From: CAYJBH01 sp964369445
GTDB taxonomy: Bacteria; Bacillota; Clostridia; Oscillospirales; Ruminococcaceae
Direction of reading: 5' to 3'
DNA length: 55,558 nt
Assembly: GCA_964369445.1 (NCBI GenBank)
Contig: CAYJFU010000004.1
Location: forward strand, 1 to 55,558
Under the pieces are notes generated by a model. The model was not told the origin of the DNA and ran no database searches. It saw only the letters and a program-made list of their open reading frames with translations. A program made the translations under genes and the position numbers. Of the stretch, positions 31,452-40,229 are shown one piece after another (the first letter of the stretch is position 1; every line of letters begins with the position of its first letter).

Positions 31452-33284
31452 TCATTCCCAGCCGTAACTCTCGTCTCTGTAGGTCAAATGCGGATTGTAA
31501 TACGGATCACCCTCTGCAAATATGTCGGCATATTGCGTGCGCAGTCGTGACAGTTCGCCCTCGAACCTTTTTGCGCTCTCACCGTGTGTGTCGGTGCCAC
31601 GCGATAGGCTCTCGTGGTGGGTGGCGACCGCGTGTGGTGTCATTACGTTGATAAAACCGCTTTTGTACAGCCGCAGACAGTAGTCAACATCGTTAAATGC
31701 AACGGCAAAGTCCTGCTCATTCAGGCCGCCCATGCGCTCATAAAGCGACCGCTCGGTCATCAAAGCCGCCGCCGTCACGGCAAGGTAGTTTTGTGGTGTG
31801 CAAAGTCGGTACATATCGCCGCCGCTGTCGCCCGGGTGCGATTTGTGGCTGTGTCCGGCGCTGTTGTTTATGCCGACAATAACACCGGCGTGTTGGATCT
31901 TGCCGTTTGGGTAAATCAACTTTGCGCCGACCGCCCCAACAATTTCCATAATCGAGTAGCTGAGCATCTCACGCAAAAAGTCAGGGGACGTTATCTCAAT
32001 GTCGTTATTCAGTAACAGTATATGCTCGCCGTAGCAATGTTGTACACCAAAATTGCAGACGGCAGCGAAGTTAAATTCGCCGTCATAGTGCACAACCTTT
32101 AGGTTGTCATAATGCTGCTGTGCATGCGCGTAAAAATCAAAAATTTCCTTGCTTTTCGAGTTGTTTTCGACGACAATCACATCAAAGTTATCATGTCCTG
32201 CATTTGCGTACAGCGTTTGCAGGCAACGCTGTAAATCCTTTTTGTGTTCACAGTTCGGAATGACCACCGACACACTGCCGTTTACCTTTCGGTAGTGCAC
32301 CTTGTAGGCGCCATCGCGCCCTTTTATCGGCGATACATCGGCATCAATCCCCTTTCGCAAAAGGTGGTCGTTCACGGCGCGTGCGCCGGCGGCTATCGCA
32401 TAGGGTTTTGCGTCGATACCTGCCGCGGTGGACAGGTCGTGTCCGCGCCAGAGATAGAGCACACTTTTGATGTGGTAAATTTTGTTTGCGTGCTCGCTTA
32501 AGCGAAGTATTAAATCGTAGTCCCCTGCCCCCTCATAGCGCTCGTCCTCAAAACGACCGGCAGTGTCAAGCAGTTGCGATGTAAATGCGCAAAGGTGCGT
32601 TATATAGTTGCACCCGGTCAGGTAGTGCTGAGAAAAGTCCGGCTTAAAATGGAACTGCCGCAGGTGTTTCAGCGTGCTGTCAAGCACAACCTCGTCGCTA
32701 TACAACAGGTCGGCGTTATGCTCCAAATGTGCTGCAACCACGCTGTACAAAGCGTGTGGTAGCAATGCGTCATCGTGGTCAAGCAAAGTCAGCAGTTCAC
32801 CGCTTGCAAACTCAAAAGCCTTGGTGGTGTTGCCGGATATACCTTCGTTTTTTATGGGATGATGCTTTATTCGGTGGTCTTTATAACGTTTAATCCAACC
32901 TGCGGTAACCTCACTGTCACCGCCGTCGGCAAGTATCAATTCAAAATGTGGGTAGCTTTGTAATAGTACGCTGTCCACCAACTGCTTAAAGAACTTTTTC
33001 GGTGGATTGTACACCGGCACAATCACCGACACAAGCGGCATACCATCGCGGTAAAATGCGCGTTGCTCCTTTAACTCTCGCCGCAGCGGTAAGCGCGCTT
33101 TAAAGTGCCATAATTCGCCATGCGTCGCAAGTGCCACGCGGTATGCAACCTCGCGATAAGCCGCCTGAGCACCACGTTCTTTATAACAGGTGGCAAGGCG
33201 CGAAATATTAGTCCCGATCTTTTTTAAAGAGAGATTGCGCTTAATGGCGGCCGCCACACTGTCCTTTTGCGGTGTCGTTGACAT
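31452..33284 (-). CDS. Two-domain GT2 glycosyltransferase
   Basis: Two GT-A domains follow each other. Domain 1 (about residues 80-330) starts at VSVIVPVYNPP with LILADGGDS and LLDHDDALLP. Domain 2 (about 335-590) starts VSVVIPNCEHK with VIVVENNSK and LLLNNDIEI, and later GGLNEQDFAVAFNDVDYCLRL. This layout is typical of O-antigen or rhamnan polymer synthesis proteins. It is the last gene of a block with an ABC exporter and rfbC, so it probably builds a surface polysaccharide in the cytoplasm before export. Confidence 0.92.
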   Translation of the reverse strand: MSTTPQKDSVAAAIKRNLSLKKIGTNISRLATCYKERGAQAAYREVAYRVALATHGELWHFKARLPLRRELKEQRAFYRDGMPLVSVIVPVYNPPKKFFKQLVDSVLLQSYPHFELILADGGDSEVTAGWIKRYKDHRIKHHPIKNEGISGNTTKAFEFASGELLTLLDHDDALLPHALYSVVAAHLEHNADLLYSDEVVLDSTLKHLRQFHFKPDFSQHYLTGCNYITHLCAFTSQLLDTAGRFEDERYEGAGDYDLILRLSEHANKIYHIKSVLYLWRGHDLSTAAGIDAKPYAIAAGARAVNDHLLRKGIDADVSPIKGRDGAYKVHYRKVNGSVSVVIPNCEHKKDLQRCLQTLYANAGHDNFDVIVVENNSKSKEIFDFYAHAQQHYDNLKVVHYDGEFNFAAVCNFGVQHCYGEHILLLNNDIEITSPDFLREMLSYSIMEIVGAVGAKLIYPNGKIQHAGVIVGINNSAGHSHKSHPGDSGGDMYRLCTPQNYLAVTAAALMTERSLYERMGGLNEQDFAVAFNDVDYCLRLYKSGFINVMTPHAVATHHESLSRGTDTHGESAKRFEGELSRLRTQYADIFAEGDPYYNPHLTYRDESYGWE

Positions 33285-33287
33285 GTT

Positions 33288-34085
33288 TTACCTTGTGGTG
33301 TTTTTGTAAATTTCGCACACGTCTGTTGTGTCGCCGAGTGTAACAAGCTCGCCCTGTTTCAAAAAAGCTGCCCTGTCGCACATGCGCTCTATCTGATTTA
33401 TATCATGGCTGACAAGCAGTACCGTTGTGCCATTTTCTATCAGCTTGTTTATGCGATTTTCACACTTTTCGATAAACAAAAAGTCGCCGACGGACAGCAC
33501 CTCGTCCGCTATTAGCACGTCCGGCTCCACAACGGTGGCTATGGAAAACGCAAGTCGGCTTGACATGCCGGAGGAGTAGTTTTTCAACGGCACATCCATA
33601 AAGTCGTGAAGCTCGGCAAAATCAACAATCTCGTCGTACTTGTCATGCAAAAACTTTTCGGAATAGCCGAGCAGACAGCCGTTTAAAAACACGTTTTCGC
33701 GACCGGTAAGCTCAACATCAAAGCCGGTTCCAAGCTCGATAAGCGGCACAATGCGTCCCTGCACTTTACAATTGCCACTTGTGGGACGGTAAACACCAGC
33801 TATTACTTTAAGCAATGTGCTCTTACCGCTACCGTTCAAACCGACAATGCCGAAAATTTCACCGCGCTTGACATCAAGGCTGACATTTTTTATCGCCAAA
33901 AACTGCTCAAAGTGGAGCTGCCCTTTAAACTTGCGTATAAAAAACTCCTTAAAGCTGTCCACCTTTTCGGCGGCAAGATTAAAGCTGACCGTCACATCTT
34001 CAACCGTTATGACAACCGGCTCGTGTTCAAAGGAGCGCTTTGGGCGCAATGGGCCTTCTTTCTTTTTACTGTCAACATCAAACAT
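33288..34085 (-). CDS. Polysaccharide ABC exporter ATPase (Wzt/TagH-like)
   Basis: The 265-residue ATPase has Walker A GLNGSGKSTLLK, signature YSSGMSSRLAFS, Walker B VLIADEVLSVGD and switch His in LLVSHDINQ. The leading AEKVDSFKEFFIRKFKG segment is typical of Wzt/TagH. It lacks the C-terminal polymer-binding domain of long Wzt proteins, so it resembles the TagH type. It overlaps the permease gene by eight bases and the GT2 gene follows after three bases. Confidence 0.92.
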   Translation of the reverse strand: MFDVDSKKKEGPLRPKRSFEHEPVVITVEDVTVSFNLAAEKVDSFKEFFIRKFKGQLHFEQFLAIKNVSLDVKRGEIFGIVGLNGSGKSTLLKVIAGVYRPTSGNCKVQGRIVPLIELGTGFDVELTGRENVFLNGCLLGYSEKFLHDKYDEIVDFAELHDFMDVPLKNYSSGMSSRLAFSIATVVEPDVLIADEVLSVGDFLFIEKCENRINKLIENGTTVLLVSHDINQIERMCDRAAFLKQGELVTLGDTTDVCEIYKNTTR

Positions 34086-34869
34086 AAAGTATAAATTTAT
34101 CCTGTGATTTTTTAAATACGATAAGACCTATAATAAGCGCCACAACCGAACTTATGCTACACCAGAGCAACTGTTCGACGGTGGGCGGTAGGTCATAGAG
34201 CACCGCGTTTCGGAACATAGATATAAACCAGTATATTGGGCTAAACCTCACCGCTGTTGCAAGGAACGGCGGCAAAATGTTTTCCGGGTACATTATCGGC
34301 GTAAGATACATCATTGCTGTTAAGAACACGCCGTAAAAATGAATTACATCGCGGAAAAACACCGCAAGCGAAGCCAGTATCAACCCGACGCCCAGACCAA
34401 ACACAAACAAAAATACAAAGGTAATGGGGAAAAATAGGGTGTTAAGTGTAATGGGTTGCCCTGTAAAAATCATAACGCCGATGATTGCCAAACAGGAAAA
34501 AAGCAGGTTTACAAACGCAAACATCGCCTTTTCAAGTGGGAAAATGTACTTGGGTATATAAACTTTGCGAATAAAACCCGATGCTGAAATCATACTGGAC
34601 ATGGCGCCGTTTGTCGCCTCGGAAAAGCTGTTAAATATCAGCTGACCGGACAGCAGGTAGACGGGAAAATTCTCTATATCAAAGCGAAAAAGCGAGGAAA
34701 ACACCGCCGCCATAATGAGCATCATCAACAGCGGTGACAGCAGACTCCACAGTATACCAAGCACCGAACGACGATATTTTACTTTAAAATCGCGCTCAAT
34801 AAGGTGAAAAAGCAGTGATCGGTATCGGTAAAAATCCCTAAAGTGCGCCGGTAGATTTTTTAAAAACAT
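34078..34869 (-). CDS. Polysaccharide ABC exporter permease (Wzm/TagG-like)
   Basis: The 263-residue protein has six membrane helices in the ABC-2 pattern, with LIERDFKVKYRRSVLGILWSLLSPL (in part) near residue 25 and LTPIMYPENILPP near 190. It exports undecaprenyl-linked polymer together with the ATPase encoded downstream. The ribosome site is GAGG before the ATG at 34869. Confidence 0.92.
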   Translation of the reverse strand: MFLKNLPAHFRDFYRYRSLLFHLIERDFKVKYRRSVLGILWSLLSPLLMMLIMAAVFSSLFRFDIENFPVYLLSGQLIFNSFSEATNGAMSSMISASGFIRKVYIPKYIFPLEKAMFAFVNLLFSCLAIIGVMIFTGQPITLNTLFFPITFVFLFVFGLGVGLILASLAVFFRDVIHFYGVFLTAMMYLTPIMYPENILPPFLATAVRFSPIYWFISMFRNAVLYDLPPTVEQLLWCSISSVVALIIGLIVFKKSQDKFILYV

Positions 34870-34886
34870 TTAAACCTCGTTGCAAC

Positions 34887-35450
34887 TTATATTTCGTTAT
34901 AGTAGGAAAAATCCTGCGACGCAAACTCCGGCAGTAGTTTATCCTTGTCGGACAGCAAGGGGGTTATGTCTGTGGGCCACTTTATACCGAGTGTAGTGTC
35001 GTTGAATATTATACCGCCCTCGTCGTGCGGTGCATAAAAATCAGTGCATTTATAGCAGAACTCAGCGCGCTCGCTCAGCACTAAAAAGCCGTGAGCGCAA
35101 CCCGGTGGGACGTAAAACATGTTGCCCTCTTCGGCGGTCAACGTAACACCGAACCACTTGCCGAAAGACGCACTGTTCGGGCGACAGTCGACGGCAACAT
35201 CAAATACACTGCCGCTTATAACGCGCACAAGTTTGCCCTGCGGCTGATTCTTTTGCAGGTGCAAGCCGCGCAAAACGCCTTTGACGCTCGCGCTCTGGTT
35301 GTCCTGAACAAACTTGTCCTTTATGCCGCCATCGGCAAACGTCTGCTCGTGATATGTTTCCATAAAGTACCCCCTATCATCGCCAAAACGGCGAGGGGTT
35401 ACTAGTATTGCACCTATAATGTCGGTCTCGTTAAATGTGAAATTTGACAT
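34887..35450 (-). CDS. rfbC: dTDP-4-dehydrorhamnose 3,5-epimerase
   Basis: The 187-residue cupin enzyme shows RRFGDDRGYFMETYH, FVQDNQSASVKGVLRGLHLQ (with the catalytic His in RGLH), VFDVAVDCR, FYVPPGCAHGFLVL and YKCTDFYAP. It makes dTDP-4-keto-rhamnose for the polysaccharide encoded next to it. The other rfb genes (A, B, D) are not in the window. AAAGGAAATATC precedes the ATG. Confidence 0.95.
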   Translation of the reverse strand: MSNFTFNETDIIGAILVTPRRFGDDRGYFMETYHEQTFADGGIKDKFVQDNQSASVKGVLRGLHLQKNQPQGKLVRVISGSVFDVAVDCRPNSASFGKWFGVTLTAEEGNMFYVPPGCAHGFLVLSERAEFCYKCTDFYAPHDEGGIIFNDTTLGIKWPTDITPLLSDKDKLLPEFASQDFSYYNEI

Positions 35451-35587
35451 GATATTTCCTTTGTTATTACTTAATATATAACATTATCTCTACTATATAC
35501 TAGCACATTAGCGCGAGTTTTGCAAGAGTTTGATAGTTTAAAGTGCGGATAATGCTGTATTTTCGGATGGGTCCGCACACTGCTCAA

Positions 35588-36367
35588 TCACTTCCGCTTA
35601 GCCTCGGCAATCCTCTGCCACCGCCCAAAGGAATCAAGCATGTGCGCGCAGACATCGACATTGTACGCTGCCGAAAGCTCTTCGGAGCACAACACGTAGT
35701 CGCAGCTGCCAAAGCGCGCTATGTTTCCGTCGGACAGCAACAGTATGTTGTCCGCAAAGGACATGGCAAGGTTAATATCATGCAGTACACCTATGATGGT
35801 GCGCCCCTTTTGCTTTGCCCAACCCTTTAAAAAGCTGATTATCTCCAGTTGATAGTTGAGGTCGAGATGGTTTGTCGGCTCGTCAAGCAGTAGCACCTGT
35901 GGGTCCTGCGCCAGTATCTTGGCAAGGAACACGCGCTGAAGCTGACCGCCGGACAGTGTGTGCACGCCGCGCCCCTCTATGTCCGCAAGACCTGTCAGGC
36001 GCAGTGCCTCTTGCACCTGCTCATCGTTATCACTTTTTCGGCCGAAAAGTGTGTCACCGCTATGTGCAAACCTACCCATCTCCACCGTCTCACGGACGGT
36101 GTAATTGAAATACATCTGCGTGTTTTGCGACAGCAGTGCCACCTGCTTTGCAAGTTCGCGCTTTTTTATGATGCTCACCTCTTTGCCCAAAAGCGTGACA
36201 CTGCCGCTGTATGGCAGTATACCGCCCACAGCACGTAAAAGCGTCGTTTTCCCGCACCCGTTACAGCCGATAACCGCAAGGTTTTCGCCCTGCTTTACTT
36301 CAAAGGACACCCCTTTTATTATATCATTGCCCCCGTAGCCGGTGCGCAGTTCACTTATCTTTAACAT
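35588..36367 (-). CDS. Cobalamin/iron-type ABC importer ATPase (BtuD/FecE-like)
   Basis: The ATPase has Walker A GCNGCGKTTLLR, signature LSGGQLQRVFLAK, Walker B VLLLDEPTNHLD and GVLHDINLA. I chose the ATG at 36367. A longer reading runs into the family-3 repeat and is not native. AGGAGG lies 12 bases before this ATG but only three before an in-frame GTG at 36376, so the start is uncertain by three codons. It pairs with the permease upstream and the lipoprotein at 37928. The cobamide salvage genes nearby favour a corrinoid substrate. Confidence 0.9.
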   Translation of the reverse strand: MLKISELRTGYGGNDIIKGVSFEVKQGENLAVIGCNGCGKTTLLRAVGGILPYSGSVTLLGKEVSIIKKRELAKQVALLSQNTQMYFNYTVRETVEMGRFAHSGDTLFGRKSDNDEQVQEALRLTGLADIEGRGVHTLSGGQLQRVFLAKILAQDPQVLLLDEPTNHLDLNYQLEIISFLKGWAKQKGRTIIGVLHDINLAMSFADNILLLSDGNIARFGSCDYVLCSEELSAAYNVDVCAHMLDSFGRWQRIAEAKRK

Positions 36368-36387
36368 ATCAGTCACAATCCTCCTGC

Positions 36388-36547
36388 AGGGTGCTGAAAA
36401 AGTCGGCTTTGCAAAAAGCGGTGGCAAAATTTCCGCCATCTGTCACAATAAGACTAATTGATACACAAGGTATTGCTTGTGTTTTTTGTTTAAGCGGACA
36501 AGATTTTGTTCTTGTTTTTGCAAGCCCTTTGTTTTTCAACACGCCCC
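36388..36547. repeat. Family-3 MITE-like element between permease and ATPase
   Basis: Ends AGGGTGCTGAAAAAGTCGG and, inverted from the right, GGGGGCGTGTTGAAAAACAA. It fills the whole gap between the permease stop and the ATPase ribosome site. The TGA that ends the permease lies inside the element's end sequence (GTGTTGA). Confidence 0.85.
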
Positions 36548-37555
36548 CTTGTTTTTTCCAAAGTAAACGTACAGGAAAAACGGTGCCCCGAACAGCGCCG
36601 TTATCGCGCCGACAGGGATTTCAAGCGGTACCGCTATCGTGCGCGCTATCAAATCGCACACCACCATAAAGGAGCCGCCAAGCAGTGCGCTCGCCGGCAG
36701 AACAAGCCGATGCGACGCGCCGAAGATGCGCCGTGCGATGTGCGGAGTAAACAGGTCGACAAACCCTATAACGCCCGAAACCGATATGATGGTTCCGGTC
36801 AGCACCGCGCTGAGAGACAGCAAAAATATCTTAAAGTTTTTTGCGTTGACGCCTGAGCTTATCGCCTGCTCGTCACCGAGCGTCATGATGTCCATGCGCC
36901 GCGAAAAGAAAAACGCGGCGGCGACGCACACAATCAGTATCGGAAACAAAAACGCAGGGTAGGCGCTTGACTTTTGCGCGAAACTGCCCATCTGCCAGAA
37001 CACGAGCTGTTGCAGTTCTTCGCGTGAGAAGGTCGTTATTATCGTGATGCCGGAGTTGGCAAAAAGGCTGAAAGCCATGCCGGTCAGTATTATGGAGTTA
37101 TTTTGCAGACCTCGGTCGAGTTTTGTTGCAACCGCGACCGCCGCAAACACGGTAACTATTCCGAACGTAAGTCCGAAAAAAGGAACGGTGAGTGCGCCGA
37201 AAAATGTAAACCCCATCATGATGGCAAGACATGCGCCCAGTGCCGCACCGGAGGACACACCAAGTGTTAGCGACGATGCAAGCGGATTGCGCAGTACCGA
37301 CTGCATCATGACACCGCTGACGGCAAGACCACTGCCGCTGATAAATGCCAAAAACGCACGCGGTATTCTAATTTTAAGCAGTATGCTCTGTGTCACCTCA
37401 TCTATACCTCTGGGCAGTGGCAGGTCAAACAGACCGCACAGCATAACCTGTGCAGTCTGCAAGGGCGGTATATACACACTGCCTGCGCCTATCGCAACAA
37501 GCAGTGTCACCGCCGCTGCCACGGCGAGCAGTATAAATTTAACGGCAACTTTCAT
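36536..37555 (-). CDS. FecCD-type ABC permease (BtuC-like)
   Basis: The 339-residue permease has about nine or ten helices with the family landmarks IRIPRAFLAFISGSGLAVSG, MQSVLRNPLASSLTLGVSSGAALGA and GFVDLFTPHIARRIFGASHR (each in part). The last residues GKNKGAC and the stop codon are written by the inserted family-3 repeat, so the native C-terminus has been replaced by a few residues. It should work with the BtuF-like lipoprotein and the ATPase. Confidence 0.92.
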   Translation of the reverse strand: MKVAVKFILLAVAAAVTLLVAIGAGSVYIPPLQTAQVMLCGLFDLPLPRGIDEVTQSILLKIRIPRAFLAFISGSGLAVSGVMMQSVLRNPLASSLTLGVSSGAALGACLAIMMGFTFFGALTVPFFGLTFGIVTVFAAVAVATKLDRGLQNNSIILTGMAFSLFANSGITIITTFSREELQQLVFWQMGSFAQKSSAYPAFLFPILIVCVAAAFFFSRRMDIMTLGDEQAISSGVNAKNFKIFLLSLSAVLTGTIISVSGVIGFVDLFTPHIARRIFGASHRLVLPASALLGGSFMVVCDLIARTIAVPLEIPVGAITALFGAPFFLYVYFGKNKGAC

Positions 37556-37586
37556 GTTTTACCCACATTAGTATTTTTGGAATTGT

Positions 37587-37813
37587 TATAGTCGCTCAAC
37601 TTAAAAGCGACATAAGATTGCCTAGCAGAAGTTTCGCCAATCAAGACGGAGGAATCGTGCGCTACGCGCTGTTTCTTTAGCAATCCAACGGATTGTTGAT
37701 TTTGCTGATGGCAAAGCCGAAACATACTGTACATATTCCGTTTGACGCTGGCGCAGATAGTCGGAATTTCTGTCAGGTAGATGTGGTGGTTTTTCATATT
37801 AAATTGACAAACC
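37587..37813. repeat. Family-1 MITE-like element, full-length copy
   Basis: About 225 bases. The left end TATAGTCGCTCAACTTAAAA and the right end (inverted: GTCAATTTAATATGAAAAAC) pair, as do AGATTGCCTAGCAGAAGTTTC and its right-hand partner GGAATTTCTGTCAGGTAGAT (with a few differences). It is similar throughout to 42226-42449. There is no coding potential. Confidence 0.85.
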
Positions 37814-37822
37814 ATATTTTTA

Positions 37823-37859
37823 GTTTGCCTACCCTCGCCGTCTGCGAGGGTAGGCAAAC
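37823..37859. repeat. Variable-arm hairpin 9 (perfect, 16-base stem)
   Basis: GTTTGCCTACCCTCGC and GCGAGGGTAGGCAAAC pair perfectly with loop CGTCT. It lies between two genes of the same transport operon. Confidence 0.8.
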
Positions 37860-37927
37860 GGGAATACTCCCCTAGATAGTGTTGACATAAATGTTAAGTC
37901 GGCAGGTTTTGGCAATTCATCCAAGAC

Positions 37928-38923
37928 TTACTCAAACAAATCCGGATACATGGCTTTTGCCATCTCTTCGATAGCAAGGACGGTATTTTGGTTGGACTGC
38001 GAAGAGTTGTTGTTGTTTATAAGGTAGACCTCGTCGTTTTGCACGGCGGTCACGGCATCCCAACCCTCACGCGCTTTGATGTCGCCGACAGCGTCCTCAA
38101 GGTAATCCTCGTTTGTAAAGATGACATCGGGGTTTTTCTCAAGTATAACCTCTTCCGACACGCCGACCCAGCTCTCTTGATCGTTTAAAATATTTGTGCA
38201 GCCGAGCAGTTCGATAATCTCGTTGAGGAATGTACCGGTACCAAAGCTGTAAAGTGACGGTTGCGCCGATATCTCAAAGTAGACTGTTTTACCGCTTTCG
38301 TTTTCGCCGATAGTGTCGACAACGGCATCTATGCGCGTCTGCATGTCGGTAATCATAGCGGCGGCCTCTGCCTGCTTGCCGGTAACCTCGCCGATAAACT
38401 CGATATCCTTTTTGATATCATCAATACTTGCGGCCGCCGGTATGTAGGTCATAACCGCACCGAGGTCGATAACCGCCTGATAGGGGTCCTCGCCGCCGGA
38501 AAGGCTCATGCCGGTGGCAAAGATAACGTCCGGCTGAAGCTGTGCAAGGCTCTCCACCTCCGGCGCCATCATGTCGTAGGTCGGCAGATCCGCCGCAAGA
38601 CCCTCAATGCCAACGGAATAGGTGTCGATGGCGATAATGCTGTCCGCAAGTCCAAGACCGACAAGCACGTGTGTTATGGACGGTGACATGCTGATTATCT
38701 TTTCTGCGCTTTCGGGCGCTGTGAATGGGTTGCCGGCGCGGTCGGTCAGCTCTGCCGTTTCGGCAGGCTCTTCCGCAGGTGCTTCACTCTCTACCGGTGC
38801 AGTTGATGTGCTATCGCTCGGTGCGGCCTCGCTCGTCGGCGCGGCAGGTGCGCACCCACCTAATATCAGGCTTATCATCAGTAAGATAAGCACGGCTACT
38901 GTGATTTTTTTTGTTGCTTTCAT
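37928..38923 (-). CDS. Corrinoid/iron-type ABC substrate-binding lipoprotein (BtuF-like)
   Basis: I chose the ATG at 38923, which has AGAGGAG upstream. The first 24 residues are a lipoprotein signal (LILGGC lipobox). After an acidic Ser/Pro linker (to about residue 65) comes the class III binding fold, with AEKIISMSPSITHVLVGLGL, DLPTYDMMAPEVESLAQLQPDVIFA, and a C-terminal WDAVTAVQNDEVYLINN, each in part. Substrate choice between cobamide and iron-siderophore cannot be read from sequence, but the neighbouring salvage genes favour cobamide. Confidence 0.9.
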   Translation of the reverse strand: MKATKKITVAVLILLMISLILGGCAPAAPTSEAAPSDSTSTAPVESEAPAEEPAETAELTDRAGNPFTAPESAEKIISMSPSITHVLVGLGLADSIIAIDTYSVGIEGLAADLPTYDMMAPEVESLAQLQPDVIFATGMSLSGGEDPYQAVIDLGAVMTYIPAAASIDDIKKDIEFIGEVTGKQAEAAAMITDMQTRIDAVVDTIGENESGKTVYFEISAQPSLYSFGTGTFLNEIIELLGCTNILNDQESWVGVSEEVILEKNPDVIFTNEDYLEDAVGDIKAREGWDAVTAVQNDEVYLINNNNSSQSNQNTVLAIEEMAKAMYPDLFE

Positions 38924-38950
38924 TTTTTCTCCTCTATGTTTGTATATTTT

Positions 38951-39042
38951 AGGGGGTGTTGCCTTCGTAAAAGTTATTGTCCATTTGCACAAAAGTTTGG
39001 CATATTTCGAATTGTACAATTTGACTTTAGTGTGACAACCCC
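38951..39042. repeat. Family-4 mini-palindromic element before the BtuF-like gene
   Basis: It begins AGGGGGTGTTGCC and ends TTGTACAATTTGACTTTAGT followed by GTGACAACCCC. It lies directly upstream of the ribosome site, in the leader or promoter region. Confidence 0.55.
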
Positions 39043-39255
39043 GACTAACAGGTAAGCACTAATGGGAATAGCCTTGTGTTGTTACTGACTTGAATAATTT
39101 GCTTTAGTTGAAAAAAACATCGCATTGTTGCTCTATAAACTCAAAAATAGTCATTCACTATTCACCATTAGTTTTTAGGTCCACGTATTTTGCAGGTGGC
39201 TATATATTTCACAACGGATTTTCCGTTTATGCCGTGGTGTGGACGGTGGGGTTAA
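39043..39255. other. Intergenic AT-rich spacer
   Basis: I see no gene, promoter or repeat with confidence here. The words TCATTCACTATTCACCATTA at 39152 recall similar phrases at 28262, 31400, 43610 and 48236. Confidence 0.35.
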
Positions 39256-39828
39256 CTATAGTTTTCTAAATTCGACAAACTTTCCATACCCGTCATAAAA
39301 GACGGTATAACCGCCACCGAAATCGGGGCTGTAGCCTGTAAAGTTGTCGCGCTCGCCCATGTAGTGGCTTAGCAGGTTCACTATGACACCGCTGTGTGTC
39401 ACGACGACCGCCTCGTCGTCCCCCACCATGTCGGCGACCCTTTTTACACCGACAAGTATGCGCTCTTTAAACTGCCGCCTGCTCTCACCGCTTGGTGGTT
39501 TGACATCATCGTCGCCGTCCAGCCACTGTAGGTATGCGCTGTCGTGTTGCAGTTGCTCGTGGGTACAAAGCTCGAATGCTCCAAAATCGTACTCCGCAAG
39601 TTCCTTTATAACGGTGTATTTTGGGCGGTCAAACAGTAGGTCGCACGTCTCGTTTGCCCTCGCCATGCCACTTGTGAAAAACAACGCAGGTTTTGGATAG
39701 TTCATCTGCGCTTTTGCCTGTGTCAGCAGTTGCACACCGCGCTCCGACAGCGACGGGTCGCAGGCGCCGCAGAACATGCGCTGTTCGTTTGCGCGTGTCA
39801 TGCCATGCCTTATAAAATGTACCGTCAT
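39256..39828 (-). CDS. cobC: Histidine phosphatase, CobC-like
   Basis: The 190-residue protein has the phosphohistidine motif IRHGMTRANEQ, the second His in VVTHSGVIVNLL, and LSERGVQLLTQAKA. It matches alpha-ribazole-5'-phosphate phosphatase, which removes phosphate late in cobamide assembly. Its place in the cob gene row supports that role over a general phosphatase. Confidence 0.85.
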   Translation of the reverse strand: MTVHFIRHGMTRANEQRMFCGACDPSLSERGVQLLTQAKAQMNYPKPALFFTSGMARANETCDLLFDRPKYTVIKELAEYDFGAFELCTHEQLQHDSAYLQWLDGDDDVKPPSGESRRQFKERILVGVKRVADMVGDDEAVVVTHSGVIVNLLSHYMGERDNFTGYSPDFGGGYTVFYDGYGKFVEFRKL

Positions 39829-39863
39829 CCGACCGCCTCTCTAAGCTAATATTTTTTGATTTC

Positions 39864-39882
39864 TTCCCCCATGGCGGGGGAA
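39864..39882. repeat. Variable-arm hairpin 10 (short)
   Basis: TTCCCCC and GGGGGAA around ATGGC, between cobC and the first cobU-like gene. Confidence 0.4.
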
Positions 39883-39893
39883 ACCGGGCATAT

Positions 39894-40229
39894 TCATCGC
39901 TTTTCTTTAATCACCGTGGGTATGCCGCAAAACATTCTGATAACAGTGTCGCTCTGCGATGCCGCCAGCGCAAGCACGCGCCCGACCTCCTCACGCCACC
40001 TGCGCATCAGTGGGTCGGTCGGCACAACTCCGCAGGATATGTCATCGCACACTATCACACTGTTGCGGTAACGTTCGATGTTTTCGGCAAACTCACTCGC
40101 CGGCTGTTTGTCCTCGCGCAGTTGTTGCAGGATGATCAAGTGCAACTCGTCCACAAGTGTCATCTCGGCAAAATTGCTCAGTGCATACGCTGTCTTGCCC
40201 TGATGCGCGCCACCTATAATAAGTATCAT
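39894..40229 (-). CDS. Compact CobU-like cobinamide kinase/guanylyltransferase
   Basis: The protein is only 111 residues long. It keeps the P-loop GGAHQGKT (about residues 6-13) and the C-terminal CobU pattern CDDISCGVVPTDPLMRRWREEVGRV. The central part found in full-length CobU (about 180 residues) is missing. The ATG at 40229 overlaps the cobS stop (ATGA). It may supply only one of the two CobU activities and complement the second CobU-like protein at 40983. Confidence 0.8.
   Translation of the reverse strand: MILIIGGAHQGKTAYALSNFAEMTLVDELHLIILQQLREDKQPASEFAENIERYRNSVIVCDDISCGVVPTDPLMRRWREEVGRVLALAASQSDTVIRMFCGIPTVIKEKR

Larger units (their letters stand above)
37556..37927. other. Intergenic region with repeat and hairpin
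   Basis: A full family-1 element (37587-37813) and a perfect hairpin (37823-37859) fill most of the space between the lipoprotein and permease genes. No separate promoter is clear. Confidence 0.5.

Noticed and set aside
36368..36439. An N-terminal extension of the BtuD-like ATPase
   Set aside because: It is encoded by the inserted family-3 repeat and does not match ATPase N-termini.
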